Assembly: GCA_037349105.1 (NCBI GenBank)
Contig: JAYJMM010000114.1
Span: 2,781,501-2,845,500, forward strand
Source: Limnomonas spitsbergensis
Lineage: Eukaryota; Chlorophyta; Chlorophyceae; Chlamydomonadales
DNA: 64,000 nucleotides
Direction: 5' to 3'
Shown here: positions 20,461 to 33,643 of the stretch, one piece after another
Layout of the letters: every line of letters starts with the position of its first letter
Numbering within the stretch: position 1 is the stretch's first letter
Notes under the pieces: generated by a model
Database searches by the model: none
Told to the model about the DNA's origin: nothing
The model's input: the letters and a program-made list of their open reading frames with translations, nothing else
Program-made: the position numbers and the translations under genes

Positions 20461-22266
20461 TAACGGCCAAAATGGACGGTGCCTGAGTGCCGGGTCCCGG
20501 TGGTTCCCATAGCTCACAACAGACTGACATGGTTCCACCCCTCCCGCCCCACCCTAGATCCCCTCCCTACGCCCACCTTCCGCCGCCGCCACAGGCTGCA
20601 CCGCTGCCGCTGCAATCAAGAGCAAAACAAAACGTCAGGAAATAATCAAAACGACAAAGCAAGGCAGAGGGTTAAATGGGCCGCTTATGGCTCCTGCATG
20701 GATCGCTAGTTTGGGCGAGAGGCAGGGAAGGGGTAGCAGCAGTGGAGGTTGAGGTAAGGGGGAGTGCTGGGGTAGTGGGGTTCTTGGGAGCTCATGCGGG
20801 GTACAGCTCTCAGCCATGCGAACCCAGTGAGTCGCAGCGTGGGGGTACGGCTCTCCCCAGAAACACCGGCCGGACCGCCGCACTAACACTGCGCAGTCCC
20901 TATTGAGGGACCCTTGGGCCACAACCATGGTGGTTGTGAAAGAAAATCGGTCTTATAGTGCGTATGGCAGGGTATCTTGCTCAGCTAGGGGGATGGCGGC
21001 AGCAGGGAGGGGCCGGCGTGAGGCAGGGCACTCAAAGGGGGTGCAGGCGGTGTGAGCACATGAGTCTCAAGGGGGCTCATAAAGTGCAGCCTCATGCGCA
21101 TTGGGTGACCATCAACTGAGGCTGCTGCCACAGTAGATCAGGGCATCCGGCGGAGGGCACATGGAGCCTCATGGATGGTCATGCGGCGCCAGTGGCCGAT
21201 CAGTCAGCCCACGCCCAAGCATGGGAGGGGCGGGCGTGCGGCAGTAGCCCCGACGCGGCCAGGGCGGCAGGAGGGCGCATGGGGACAGGAGGGCGGCATG
21301 CAGGAAGCGCATGGCAGCACATGATTGGAGTACATCCGCTCATGCCGGGGCTCTTTAGCACGCGGGGCGGCCTGCCGAATATGCCCTTAGGTAGCAAACA
21401 AATAACTGAACTCCCCACTTCATGGCACCCGCATGCGAGCATGGGTGAGGGGCTCGGCCACAAGCGGACGTGCAGGTCAGGGGGCTGCGCTGCCCCACCC
21501 TGCGTTTCCCCACCACCCATGCACCCTCAAGCAGCTTCAATCTGGGGCAACACGCGATACAGGGAACAACCCCAGTGCATTACAAAGTAGGGGCTGTACA
21601 CCACAAGGCTGTATGTACAACTCAGGGGCTAACACGGCGGTGGCCGGTCTAGGTTTAGCGTCTTACTAGCCTTTGGCGGCCGCGGGGAGGCCAGCCGACA
21701 ACTCTTTGGGGACGGCGGTCCCTCCAAACAGTGCTAAAATAAAAGATCCCCTCCAAACGCCCACCTTCCACCGCCGCCACAGGCTGCACCGATGCCGCTG
21801 CAATCAAGAGCACAACAAAACGTCAGGAAATTATCAAGATAACAAAGCAAGGCAGAAGGTTAAATGCCAGATGGGCCGCATGAACCTGTGCCCCTATGCT
21901 TGACAGGGCAAGGCAACAGGGGGTGCGAGTGTGGGCAAGGCAGGGTGGGTAGCAGCAACAGAGGGCATGAGGCAAGGGGGGATGTTGACCCCAGTCCAGT
22001 CAAGCAAACCCAATGGACATGCGATACGGGATACGTCTGTGTTACAGAGCTGACAGGGAGAGCATGCAGCGAAGAGTCACATGGAGCATGCGCGCACGCA
22101 TGGTATAAGGCTAATTGGATGCACAATGCATGACATTGCATGCCAGCAAGGCAACATGCAGCATGCGAGTTCATAAGCAGCCCCATCTCAGATATGGATG
22201 ACACAGCAAGGGGGTGGGGGGGCAGATGCAGTGATGATACAAGAACGCGCTCCAAGGGAAACTCAC

Positions 22267-22481
22267 GATGCACTGCACCCATGAAGTGGTCAATGAACGC
22301 AGGAGGAAGCCCGCAGCTCTCCAGGCCAGGTCGTAATGCGCTCCTGATGAACCCTGCATCGGTGTAGCCGCCGTCGAACAGCTTGACCAGGAATGGCTGC
22401 ATCCTGTTGATGGCGGCCTCATGCATGCCAGCGTCGCGCATGGCTTTCAGGACTGCAGCAGCTTTCTCTAGGTCGTCCATC
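22267..22481 (-). CDS. Orphan exon of an unknown protein (copy 2)
   Basis: Duplicate of the exon at 1567-1781, with the same acceptor, donor and encoded residues. No coding difference was seen. The family is not recognised. Confidence 0.5.
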
Positions 22482-23268
22482 CTGCACATCACATAATTTC
22501 ATAGCCATTTCGAAGAAGGGATGAAAGAAGTCAGCAATCAAACTGCGTCCCATGGTCCAGCTGTTCAATATTGTGCATATGTCAAGACCATGTTAAGCAG
22601 TGATAAAGAAACCAGACAGGTGGATGAAGGGAATCCGTTTCGATGAATAGGGCGACGCTACAGACTCGAGGAAGCAGTGCTTGCTCGATACGATCTGTTT
22701 TTAAGTGAACCAGGACAGCAAGGGCTGCAAAATTCTGTAAGAAATCCTTGCAAGGTGAGGCTGTGAAACAGGAACCCCTGCTGTGAAATAGGCTACGCAA
22801 CGAGTCGAATAAGTCGGACCTGTCAACCGAGGAAGGAACACTCATAATATTTCCCCATCTCACCTGAGGGAACACCAAGAGACTGCAGAGATTGGGAACT
22901 TTGGAAAGGAAGGACCACGGGCCAGCGGCCAGGCGTTCGTGCGCTACAGGTTCGGCTTCAAAGAAAACTTATAACAGGGTTCAATATAACTATTATATAA
23001 AAAATAGGAAAGGAAGGAACTCCGTTTTAAGGCGTGGATATGAGGATGGCAAAGTGTGCACACAGACTAGCCGCACTTAAGCGATCGCCTCTCGAGAGAG
23101 GGCCTGTGCACCCGCAACCTATGGTTATGGGGTCCCTCTTTATTCACCAACCGATTCGCACACCAAGTGGTGCACTCGGGACCCTGTTCCTACTTGTCAA
23201 ACTCTCCTTGCTGAGCACGAAGAGGGGTCTTTCAAGTCCCTCCGGAGAGTGAGGCATTGTCGAACGGC

Positions 23269-23332
23269 AGTTTCGAACCCTCGACCATGTGCCGTGCATG
23301 CCGCCAGTGTTGTACCACTGGACCACTTGCTT
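23269..23332 (-). other. tRNA-like pseudogene or SINE head (copy 2)
   Basis: Same A-box and B-box arrangement as at 2569-2632, carried along in the segmental duplication. Confidence 0.4.
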
Positions 23333-23839
23333 CATATAAGTCCGGTTCAGGGCAATCCCACACGTTGGGGTTCCGAAGCAAGTGACGTACCGTACGCGTA
23401 CGCAGCCAATCTATCATATTTATTTTTTGACCACAAGCAGGTGGAAGAGTGGAGGATTCATCTCATTGCAGGTTACGCAGCTACATAAGTCATACCCTTG
23501 CTGCTGAGAGGCGAAAGAGCAAGGGCACGGAACTGCATCGATGATATCACCATGCTGAAAGTGAGAAAAACTGTGCGGCAATTACCGGTACCAGCAGTGG
23601 CATGAACAATACGGTCTTTGTCCTGGCGCACATGCCCCTTCCTGGTGTACAAGCTGTGTCATGACGCATGGTCTGTGTTAAGCTGGATCATGGTGCACAT
23701 GATGCTCTTGCCATCGCCACCGTGGCTCGAATTCTGGCATGGGGAGGGTAATGGCTCCAGATCCACATGCACCGTTGTGCGTACACCCATTATGGACTCA
23801 CACGGTGTAGCAGCATTGGTAATTGCTACGAATTAAGCA

Positions 23840-24535
23840 ATGACAACCTGCTGCGAGCATGGTTTCAAGGTCTTAAAATCCACAGACAACCCAGTGGCCC
23901 TAAGGAATCACCAACAAGGAAAAGAGTGCAAGAGAGGAGCTGAGAAACTGGCCAGGGAAACCTCGACGAAGCGGCGGAACACGATCACATCATTATACTC
24001 ATTTTTTACTCCTACTGCTGCTGCTGCTGCTGCTGCTCCTGCTGCTGTCGAGCATGCGGCTGTCGCCGAGCCTCTTGCTCTTGCAAAAGCTGCTGGTCCC
24101 GCTGCCGAGGCTACCCCTGAGAGCCCGCAACAGCAGCTCCTATCTCCGGATGTAGCGACCCAAGCAACCCCCGTTGTTGTGGTGTTGCGAGAGCTTTCCA
24201 TGGCAATTCTGGGAGACAGTGTGGGGCGTGCTGACCTCATGGTCAAGTTCAGAGCTAGCGGATATGAGAAGCATTCCATCTCAGGGCAAAAATGCTTCAA
24301 ACGTGATCATTCAAAGCTCAGGGAAATAAATAGTTTTCTCGGTAAACTTATTATATCACAGCTCAGGGCAAAAATACTAGCACCTACGGGTGTCGAGGCC
24401 CTGCCATTAAGAGCGTCCACTACGTACAAAATGTACACATCTGAGGCTCAACATAAATGGGGCATCTCCTGCGTCTGCGTCAGACTGGAAAAACAGAATT
24501 GCTTCTATATCAGAGCCTCATCTTGGTTCAGCTAA
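23840..24535 (+). CDS. 231-aa protein with Cys/His motif and alanine tract (copy 2)
   Basis: Codes for the same 231-residue protein as 3140-3835; no amino-acid difference was seen. The two copies could be alleles if the duplication is an assembly effect. Confidence 0.45.
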   Translation: MTTCCEHGFKVLKSTDNPVALRNHQQGKECKRGAEKLARETSTKRRNTITSLYSFFTPTAAAAAAAPAAVEHAAVAEPLALAKAAGPAAEATPESPQQQLLSPDVATQATPVVVVLRELSMAILGDSVGRADLMVKFRASGYEKHSISGQKCFKRDHSKLREINSFLGKLIISQLRAKILAPTGVEALPLRASTTYKMYTSEAQHKWGISCVCVRLEKQNCFYIRASSWFS

Positions 24536-24714
24536 GTCAAGGTTCAGCCCAAGTCAGGGTCTGCGGCTAGGGGCCTTGGTGTGTCAAGGTGCCTGCTGCT
24601 TGGGAGGTGAAGATTAATCCTGGGCCCTACACCCACACTGTCAAGGGAAGCCTCGTGGGGCCTGGAGATCATGTCCAGAATCTTGTGTGTGGATCTCTTA
24701 GGCTTATGCGGGTT

Positions 24715-25140
24715 TACCCTGAACCCTAGACCCTGCATCCTAGACCCTGCATCCTGAACCCTGCATCATGAGCCCTAGACCCTGCATCCTGAACTCTGCA
24801 TCCTGAACCCTGCATCATGAGCCCTAGACCCTGCATCCTACGCCCTGCATCCTGAACCCTGCATCATGAACCCTAGACCCTGCATCCTACACCCTGCATC
24901 CTGAACCCTGCATCCTGAACCCTATACCCTGCATCCTAGACCTTGCATCCTGAACCCTGCATCCTGAACCCTATACCCTGCATCCTAGACCCTGCATCCT
25001 GAACCCTGCATCCCGAACCCTGCATCCTGAACCCTGCATCCTGAACCCTAGACCCTGCATCCTAGACGCTGCATCCTGAACCCTGCATCCTGAACCCAGC
25101 ATCCTGAACCCTGCATCCTGAACCCTAGACCCGCACTCAC
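24715..25140. repeat. 14-15 bp minisatellite (copy 2)
   Basis: Same array as 4015-4440, with no length change between the copies, unlike the neighbouring 37-bp array, which has expanded. Confidence 0.9.
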
Positions 25141-27499
25141 AGGGGTACATCTCATTGATCCTGGGGATCACGTCCAGTGTTTTCTGCGAGTACTTCTTGG
25201 TGTAGAAGTGGAAGATGGGGATCATGATGTCCGCGTGCACGTCAGAGCTGCAGAAGCGGAACACGGGTGCGTACGGCTTGGGGCCGCGCAACATCACCAT
25301 CGTCCGGTCGCTGCTGGCGATGACAAATTCGACATCAGGAATGAGGGCGCCGAAGATTTCCTGGATCTCCAGAATGACCTGGACGGGGGGTGGGTTAAAA
25401 CATCTCCAGGATGACCTGGACGGGGGGTGGGGGCTGAATATCTCCAGGATGATTTGGAGTGGGGTTGGGGGGATTAAATTTCTCCAGGATGGCATGGAGT
25501 GGGGGGCGGGGCTAAATATCTCCAGGATGGCATGGAGTGGGGGGCGGGGCTAAATATCTCCATGATGACTTGGAGTGGGGGATGGGTTTAAATATCTCCA
25601 GGATGACTTAGAGTGGGGTGTGGGGTTCAATATCTCCATGATGACTTGGAGCGGAGGTCGGTGCAAATATCTCCAGGATGACTTGGAGTGGGGGTGGGTT
25701 TGAATATCTCCATGATGACTTGGAGTGGGGGTTGGGTCTAAATATATCCAGGATGACTTGGAGCGGAGGTCGGTGCAAATATCTCCAGGATGACTTGGAG
25801 TGGGGGTGGGTTTGAATATCTCCATGATGACTTGGAGTGGGGGTTGGGTCTAAATATATCCAGGATGGATCGGAGTGTCGGGTGGAGTTAAATATCAGGG
25901 CACCCAAACTACGCGGTCCCCTGCCCCCCCGTATTGTACGGATCACTTTTGAGTGTGAGGTGGGGTTGAGTATCTCCAGGATGACTTGGAGTGGGGGTGG
26001 GTTTGAATATCTCCAGGATGACTTGGAGTGGGGGTGGGTTTGAATATCTCCAGGATGACTTGGAGTGGGGGTGGGTTTGAATATCTCCAGGATGACTTGG
26101 AGTGGGGGTGGGTTTGAATATCTCCATGATGACTTGGAGTGGGGGATGGGTTTAAATATCTCCAGGATGACTTAGAGTGGGGTGTGGGGTTAAATATCTC
26201 CATGATGACTTGGAGCGGAGGTCGGTGCAAATATCTCCAGGATGACTTGGAGTGGGGGTGGGTTTGAATATCTCCATGATGACTTGGAGTGGGGGTTGGG
26301 TCTAAATATATCCAGGATGGATCGGAGTGTCGGGTGGAGTTAAATATCAGGGCACCCAAACTACGCGGTCCCCTGCCCCCCCGTATTGTACGGATCACTT
26401 TTGAGTGTGAGGTGGGGTTGAGTATCTCCAGGATGACTTGGAGTGGGGGTGGGTTTGAATATCTCCAGGATGACTTGGAGTGGGGGTGGGTTTGAATATC
26501 TCCAGGATGACTTGGAGTGGGGGTGGGTTTGAATATCTCCAGGATGACTTGGAGTGGGGGTGGGTTTGAATATCTCCATGATGACTTGGAGCGGAGGTGG
26601 GTGCAAATACCTCCAGGATGACTTGGAGTGGGGGTGGGTTTGAATATCTCCATGATGACTTGGAGTGGGGGTTGGGTCTAAATATATCCAGGATGGATCG
26701 GAGTGTCGGGTGGAGTTAAATATCAGGGCACCCAAACTACGCGGTCCCCTGCCCCCCCGTATTGTACGGATCACTTTTGAGTGTGAGGTGGGGTTGAGTA
26801 TCTCCAGGATGACTTGGAGTGGGGGGTGGGTTTAGATATCTTCAGGATGTCTTGGAGAGGGCGGTGGGGTTAAAATATCTTTGGTATGATTTGACGTGGG
26901 GTGTGGAATTTAAATATCTTTGGTATGATATGAGGTGGGGGGTGGGGTTTAAATACCTTCGGGATGATATGAGGTGAGGGGAGGGTTTACCCACCTCCAA
27001 GTCACACCTGGTCGTTATCCCCCCTCCTCAGGTGAGTCAGGTCACGCCTAGTCAGAAATCCCCACACTCAGGTCACACTTGCTTCTAATTCCACTCATAC
27101 CCATGTCACACCTGGTTATAATTTCCCTCACCCAGGTCACACCTGCTTCTACTTCCCCACACACCCAGGCCACACCTTGTTGTTTTCCCTCACTCAGGTC
27201 ACACCTGCTTCTCATTCCACTCACACCCGGGCCACACCCGGTTACAATCTTCCTCACTTAGGTCAAACCTGCCTCTCATTCCACTCACACCTAGGTCACC
27301 CATGTTTGTAATTTTCCTCACTCAGGGCACACCTGCCCCTCATTCCAATCACACCCAGGTCACACCTGCATGTAGGTGAAGAAGATGCCAGCGTGATGGC
27401 CGACAGGGATGTCATGCGCTAGGCTGGCCTCGACCACGTAAGCGGTGCCATTCATGAAGGCAAGGGCGATACCCTTGTTGGCACCTCGCGTTGTGAACT
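25141..27499 (-). CDS. GT90 (CAP10-like) glycosyltransferase, two internal exons (copy 2)
   Basis: Exons 27499-27366 and 25360-25141 repeat those at 6237-6104 and 4660-4441 with the same splice sites and protein. The intron between them is about 562 bp longer because the 37-bp array has gained units. Whether such an intron is still spliced efficiently cannot be judged from sequence. Confidence 0.65.
25380..26980. repeat. 37-bp minisatellite in GT90 intron, expanded (copy 2)
   Basis: Same array as 4680-5720 but ~562 bp longer. The ACTACGCGGTCCCC insert now occurs three times (~25891, ~26343, ~26720), with spacings of about 452 and 377 bp, so the gain came from duplicating higher-order blocks as well as single units. 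Confidence 0.95.
27002..27365. repeat. ~60-66 bp degenerate repeat (copy 2)
   Basis: Duplicate of 5740-6103. It also ends directly at the GT90 exon donor (27366). Confidence 0.85.
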
Positions 27500-27821
27500 C
27501 TGGTCGTAGCGGGGAGGGGGGCATGTGGGAATTGATGCAAGTTTGCCTTGTGCTTTCCAGAATTTTAAATGGGATTCACATCTGGTAATTTGCTCCAAGG
27601 TTTATTGCATGTGTTAGCATGGAGTTTGCATATGGTTTGCAGAAATAATAGGCAACCTCTGCTTGGGGCTTGCATGGGGCTTGCATGAGGCTTGCATGAG
27701 GCTTGCATGGGTCTTGCAAAGAACTTGCATGAGGCTTGTTTCAGGTTTGCATGCGGTATACATGGCACCGTAGTTTTTCAAGTCTGAGCACAAGACTTTT
27801 AGATGCCATTGCTTGCCCTGT

Positions 27822-28752
27822 ATGGGACGCCTGCATATTATGCCTGCATTGTATCCTGCATGATACGCCAGCGTGGTATCCTTGCATGATAGCCTGCACA
27901 TTATGTCTGCGTGGTAGCCTGCATGGTATCCTGCATGGTATCCTGCATGGTAACCTGCATGGTAGTCTGCATGGTAACCTGCATGGTAGCCTGCATGGTA
28001 GCCTGCAGGGTAACCTGCATGGTAGCCTGCATGGCAGCCTGCATGGTAGCCTGCATGGTAGCCTGCATGGTAGCCTGCATGGTAGCCTGCATGGTAGTCT
28101 GCATAATAACCTGCATGGTAGCCTGCATGGTAGCCTGCATGGTAGCCTGCATAATAACCTGCCTGGTAGCCTGCCTGGTAGCCTGCATGGTAACCTGCAT
28201 GGTAGCCTGCATGGTAACCTGCCTGGTAGCCTGCGTGGTAGCCTGCATGGTAGCCTGCATGGTAGCCTGCATGGTAACCTGCATGGTAGTCTGCATAATA
28301 ACCTGCATGGTAGCCTGCATGGTAGCCTGCATGGTAGCCTGCATGGTAGCCTGCATGGTAGCCTGCATGGTAGCCTGCATGGTAACCTGCATGGTAGCCT
28401 GCATGGTAGCCTGCATGGTAGCCTGCATGGTAGCCTGCATGGTAGCCTGCATGGTAGCCTGCATGGTAGCCTGCATGGTAGCCTGCATGGTAGCCTGCAT
28501 GGTAGCCTGCATGGTAGCCTGCATGGTAGCCTGCATGGTAGCCTGCATGGTAACCTGCATGATAGCCTGCATGATACGCCAGCTCATTATGCCTGCATCG
28601 TACGCCTGCATAGTAACCTGCATGATACACCTGCATGGTATGCCTGCATAGTGCACGTGCACATCATGCCTGCATGATATGTCTGCTTGGTAGCCTGCAT
28701 ACTACGCCAGCATGGTAGCCTGCATGGTTGCCTGAATAGTGCACCTGCATGG
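27822..28752. repeat. 12-bp satellite TGCATGGTAGCC, homogenised (copy 2)
   Basis: Same length as the array at 6560-7490 but much more uniform: about 28310-28560 is an almost perfect run of TGCATGGTAGCC where copy 1 has many variant units. Flanking units are shared between the copies. Confidence 0.95.
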
Positions 28753-30171
28753 TATGCCGGCTAGGGACACCGCACCTTTTTGATTGCCAGCGACATGGCC
28801 TCCCTGTCAGGTGAGGCACACACGCAAGGAAAACGGTTAAGCACGCCGTAGATAGGATCTCAAATCTAGGGGAGATTTTGTATGCCAGTAGGAAAATAAA
28901 ACCCGTCCCTTTTACGCAGTGTCTGGGGTCGAGCAAGACCTGATTGATATGATCAAATGAGCACATGCGTTGGAGCACCGCACCCTGATAAAGATTTAAT
29001 CAAATCCCAGAGCCTGCAATATTTATCTAATTGGATCATAGAATCTGTATGCAAATGAGAGCCTCTGTAGCCTAATTATATCAAAAACAAACGATGTACA
29101 AAGAATAATACAGGCATCAGAGCTACACAGGTTTGAAGCATGCCCTGCAGCATATAAAAGGAGGCGCAGCGGTGAGGAGGAAATGCAGCTGTTCTGGCCT
29201 TTCAAAAGTCACAAAAGCTTCTGACACCCATGATAGTGAATGTGATTCCTCATATTTGAACTATGCCTTGCACCATTCAAAACGGACTGTGCCTTGCAGG
29301 CTTACAGCATTCAAATGAACCATGCCTGGATTTGTTCAAAAGGAAATGCACCAGGAGAAGCAGCAGGTAGGTTTCCTGGCCAGCCAGCACTGAACTGGAA
29401 GCAACGTCTGGTGGGCGGCATGCAACGCCCCCATGCAACATCTGGGTCACAGATGCGCACCCCGAGCAACATCTAGGTGAAACATCTATTCCCCCATGCA
29501 ACATCTGTGCCACTGTTCAACATGTAGGTCACACGGGCATGTCTGTGGACTGCTTAACAGCAGTTGCATGCATTAAGCATAATAAGCTTCGCATTACAGC
29601 TTGCCGCCCCCTAATTGCTGCAGGAATTGCTGCTGGACTGGTTAGATCCACTGCCTCATCAGCTGGCGCATGTGCTGTTTGATGAGCTGTTACGGGTGCC
29701 AGCAAACGTCTTTCCGCTCTTGCTAATGTCTCAGCAAAACTAAGCTGCCTTTTCATATTACGTACTCATAATATGTATTGTGCTGGCGATTTTTTCAGGG
29801 TTTGGGGCAAGAACTCCAAAGGTATGGTTGTTTGGAGTTGAGCTGAAAATAATTAGCTAAATCTAAGAAGTAAACTAACTCAAACTATTAAATAAATCGA
29901 TAACTAAATCATTCACTATTTCATGATTAATTAACGGTGTAGTTATCTAAATCAACCATTTGTCTTTTTTAAAAAGGCCGATAAAAACGTTATTCGACTG
30001 ATAAGACGCACTGGGAGAGACTCACAAATTGATGTTATACACATTCTCCCTGACTCACACAGAGGCTCTAAAACCTGTTCACTAGCAGTGCTTGATTTTA
30101 ATACGTTGACAGGTCAGGTCCCAAATACTGCTTATGTGACAACTCATGTATTTCCGTGTCTTCCTTGATAG

Positions 30172-30960
30172 GACGAAGAGGACGACGAGGATGAGGAGGA
30201 GGTGGTGGTGGTGGTGGAGGAGCCTAAGCAACTGAAGCAGCGGCAGCTGTGGAAGCAAGGCGTTGCAAAACAGCCACGGGAGGAGTTGGAGGAGGAGGAG
30301 GAGGAGGAGGGCCAGGCGGCGCTCCGCCTCCAAACAAAAGCCGGGCGGCGCTCCTTTGACAAGCGAAGGAGGCTTGTTGGCAGCAGCGAGGTGGGAGCTT
30401 GCTTAGTTGCCTCTGTGCAATTGTGCATGATGATTGGGGCTTCAAGCACTTGTTTTTTCGTGACTCAGCTACATGTTAGGTACATTCCAGCCGCTGGCCG
30501 GATGCCCCATTTATAGCGAGCCCTGCTGGTTTTGTCGCCATTTGCCGGCCGGTCCAGGTTTGTTCCTGATTGGGCCTTTGGCAGCCGCTGGGCGTCGAGC
30601 CAAAGTTGAACTTGCAGCTGGAAAATGAAACCCTGCTAGTTCAGGGTGCATATGCTCGTCATGGAAAGCACGAAAGTGCTGAAGGGCCCAACAGCACCTA
30701 GGCAGCCGTCACCTGGGCTTTAAAGGTCACCTAGGCACATGACACTGAACATATTAAAAAGCCCTGCATGGTCCACTGGTTACTGCCTTTCCCGGACCCC
30801 TCTAAACAAAGTGCTCAATATCAATGGGTCATATCTCCATTCCTGCTGACACGAAACTCCATGTCCCTCCGTTATCTGCCTTTCACAGGAGGATGTGGAG
30901 CAGCAGCAGCTTGCATTTCATCAGCAACAAGAGGAGAAAGGGCAACAGAGACAACAAGAT

Positions 30961-31016
<56 letters not shown>

Positions 31017-31080
31017 TGTTCCAAGGGAGGAGGAGGATGCGCTTATACCAGGGGAGGTGGTGAAGGAGATGATGGCTTGA
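30172..31080 (+). CDS. Acidic, glutamine-rich protein, last two exons (copy 2)
   Basis: Exons 30172-30390 and 30889-31080 repeat 8910-9809 with the same splice sites. The only coding change seen is the CAG tract: 17 consecutive Gln here against 14 in copy 1, a 9-bp expansion that accounts for the offset change from 21262 to 21271. Confidence 0.6.
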
Positions 31081-31188
31081 AACCAGCCATGCCCCTTCCC
31101 TCTATGCACGAACGTGCAGATTGTGCAATAAGACGTGGAGCGAGTAGCATCCTCCGCAAGTCCAGCTTGCCCCTTCCTCCCCCCCCAG

Positions 31189-32518
31189 GAATGGACTGAT
31201 GGCCGGCAGTCCGCAAAGGGGTAACCTGTCCAACGCCATCTTTGGCTTCGACATTCAGAACGAGGGCCAGGCCCACCATACCAACAATGTCATCACCAAC
31301 CCCGGCTAGATCTGCCAACGCGCCACCGCCCTCCGGCCTCTTGTCAGCAAGGGAAGGCTCCTCCTCACAGTACTTAAACCCTAAACCCTTAGCCCCTTAA
31401 CCCATGCAATCCTTTCGTCAGCAATAGATGGCCCTACCATACGGGGAGCTTAACCCTGGACCCTGAACCTAAAACCTTGTAGGCGGGGGCGCGGACATCC
31501 AAGACTCCTTGCTGGTCCAACACTTCCAATGCCCAGCCCTCGACGTGGTAGTATGCGTTCACAACTACAATGCTGACAGCCTGTCCAGCCTGGGGTCGGC
31601 CATCCAGCAGGCCAGGAGCGCCAACAAGAGGATAATCGTCGAGGAGTTTGGGGCGCTGGCTTGGCAGTGGGGGCTGCGCTCGCAGATTGCTGCAATCAAG
31701 GGACAAGGCATCCCTTGGATGATGTGGGAGGTGGGTGTGGGAGAGGACTGATCCTTTCTGGTGGTACTTGGGCTGGCAATAAGGGGACGGAGAGGAAGGG
31801 AATGAGGTGTGAGGAGAGGGGCGGAGGAAGAGACGAGGGGACAGGAGGGAGGGAATGTGATGCGAGGAGAGAGGGTGGGAAGAAAAGAGGGGGAATGTAG
31901 AAGAGAAAGGGCGGGAGGGGAAGAATTTGGTGTGGAGAGAGGGGGCATGAGGAAGAGAGGGAGGGGGGGCAGGGAGGGGTTGGTTGTGGTGTTCAATATG
32001 TATGGATATCTGCGGGTTTAAGGTCGTACGCTAGGTGGTTGCTTTACATCCCTTAATTGTATCCTTGGTTGCACTTTGTGCCTGCAGGTTCTCGAGCCCA
32101 ACGACTTTGAGACGTTTACTGACGACGTGGTGTCTTGGTCGGCGTTGTCCACAGGCGCAAAGGCCGCCCGGGCGGGGCAAGGGGTCTTTGCTTGGCCTGA
32201 GAGCATGTAAGTGCCTCGTCTGCAAGCAAGTGATGGGCTCAAAAAGAAGGGGTCGGGGTGGGACGGAGGTAAACTGTAAAGTCTGACCTGGCGTGGGCAG
32301 GCGTGGGCGGACGGGACCGGCAATAACGGCAAGCTGCCCCTCTCCCCCGCTTGCGGTCAACAGATACAGGGGACAGCTTGACAGAGCGCGCATTCATCTT
32401 TGGAGCCAAAACCTGGGAGCCTCGGGGAGTTTTCGAGGCTTCTCTCCCAGAAACATCTGTCAGTACCGCACTCAGTTCTGTGCTAACAAGTTGGTGTTGT
32501 GTTAAGAGTATCGTCTAA
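31189..32518 (+). pseudogene. GH5-like glycoside hydrolase, interrupted (copy 2)
   Basis: Blocks 31189-31359, 31483-31730, 32088-32206 and 32377-32518 repeat copy 1. The same in-frame TAG (31307-31309) is present, so the nonsense change predates the duplication. Only isolated silent changes were noticed. Confidence 0.6.
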
Positions 32519-32971
32519 TAGGAGGTACAACCGTGCCAAGCTGTATTGTAGCATGCCAGAATTTGTTTGCATACAGGTGAAGTCGGATTTGAATTATGAT
32601 GGAGTAATGCAAATCTGACCTCACCCATATGCAAAATGGGTAATCGTCGAGAAGCTACATTTGTTACACGATGGACTCGTCGGCTGCAGCTTGGCCTCTA
32701 GCAAGGGATTTTCCCAGGGCCATCAGGCTGAAGAGCTAGGGCCTTGGGACTTTGGGGGTTTTCCCACATAATCTGGGACTAATAGCCGAGGCCAATCGGC
32801 TTAACCCATATAGGGCTTGTCTTGATTTCTCCTGCAGCTAAACTGTTGTTTGAATATTCACCTGTGTTTCATATAATGCTAACTTGATACCAATTACCAT
32901 ACTGGAAACAAGGCACGCCCCTACATTGCTACTTACACAGCCTGGCATGGCCCTCATGTTTTCCCTTGCAG

Positions 32972-33206
32972 AAAACGTTCTCCTATGGGGTGCATCTTGG
33001 AGCCGGAATGAAGTGCCCCAATCCCTCAGTTGTGTACGGGGGTCTGGGATCCCCTCACAAGCAGCTTGGCCTTGTAATTCCAAGGAAGATAGTTCAGCCT
33101 CGGCCACTCACTCGGCAATACTCAGCACTTACTGCTGCCCCTGCACTGTGTGGTCCCCTTTTGTGAGGGCCTGCTCAGGGCTCCTGGTGTAGCTTGTAAG
33201 TTGTAA
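32972..33206 (+). CDS. Possible 3' terminal exon with TGTAA signals (copy 2)
   Basis: Duplicate of 11701-11935: same acceptor, open frame to 33166 and paired TGTAA words downstream. Confidence 0.35.
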
Positions 33207-33505
33207 CCAAGGGGCGGAGCCAATACAATTCCTCCACGGCATGAACTGCTTTTGATAGTCGAGTTGGGTAAAAAACGGTAGCCTAAAAATGACGTGTAAA
33301 AATGCCCCCTGACCAATCCGAATCTATATTACCTTTACATACTGTGTCATGCTGATGCAATAAAGATGGCCTTCAACCAGGAATTACTTTTATCCGAACC
33401 CTCACTCCCTCAATCAGTGGCTAAGCCATGGTCGGCATGCAACGTTGTCAGCTGGTACTGTGTGCCACATCCGCAAGTCCAGACCTAGTACTCGTTGTTG
33501 CATAC

Positions 33506-33643
33506 CACGCCTCACAAACCCTTGGCCGCCACACGCAAACGTCTTGGGCAGCAACTTGTTGGGCCCAGACAGCGTGTTGCAGGCGAGGTCGAGGCACCAC
33601 AGCCCCTCGCCCAGCCGGACTCTGGCAGGACGGCAGACGTAAC
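33506..33643 (-). CDS. Possible exon with leucine-rich-repeat flavour (copy 2)
   Basis: Same open block and splice borders as 12236-12373. Nothing else supportable lies between 33644 and 35012. Confidence 0.25.

Larger units (their letters stand above)
17528..20700. other. Single-copy spacer between the duplicated segments
   Basis: Present once. It holds a minus-strand open frame running into the Schlafen-like exon (up to 17947, unrecognised), a purine-rich plus-strand stretch at 18120-18320 whose minus-strand frames are Pro/Ser/Thr-rich low complexity, a 37-bp minisatellite, a dispersed GC-rich element, a diverged tandem dimer and, next to the 20700 junction, a repeat shared with 1041-1170. 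No gene is confidently called. Confidence 0.6.
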
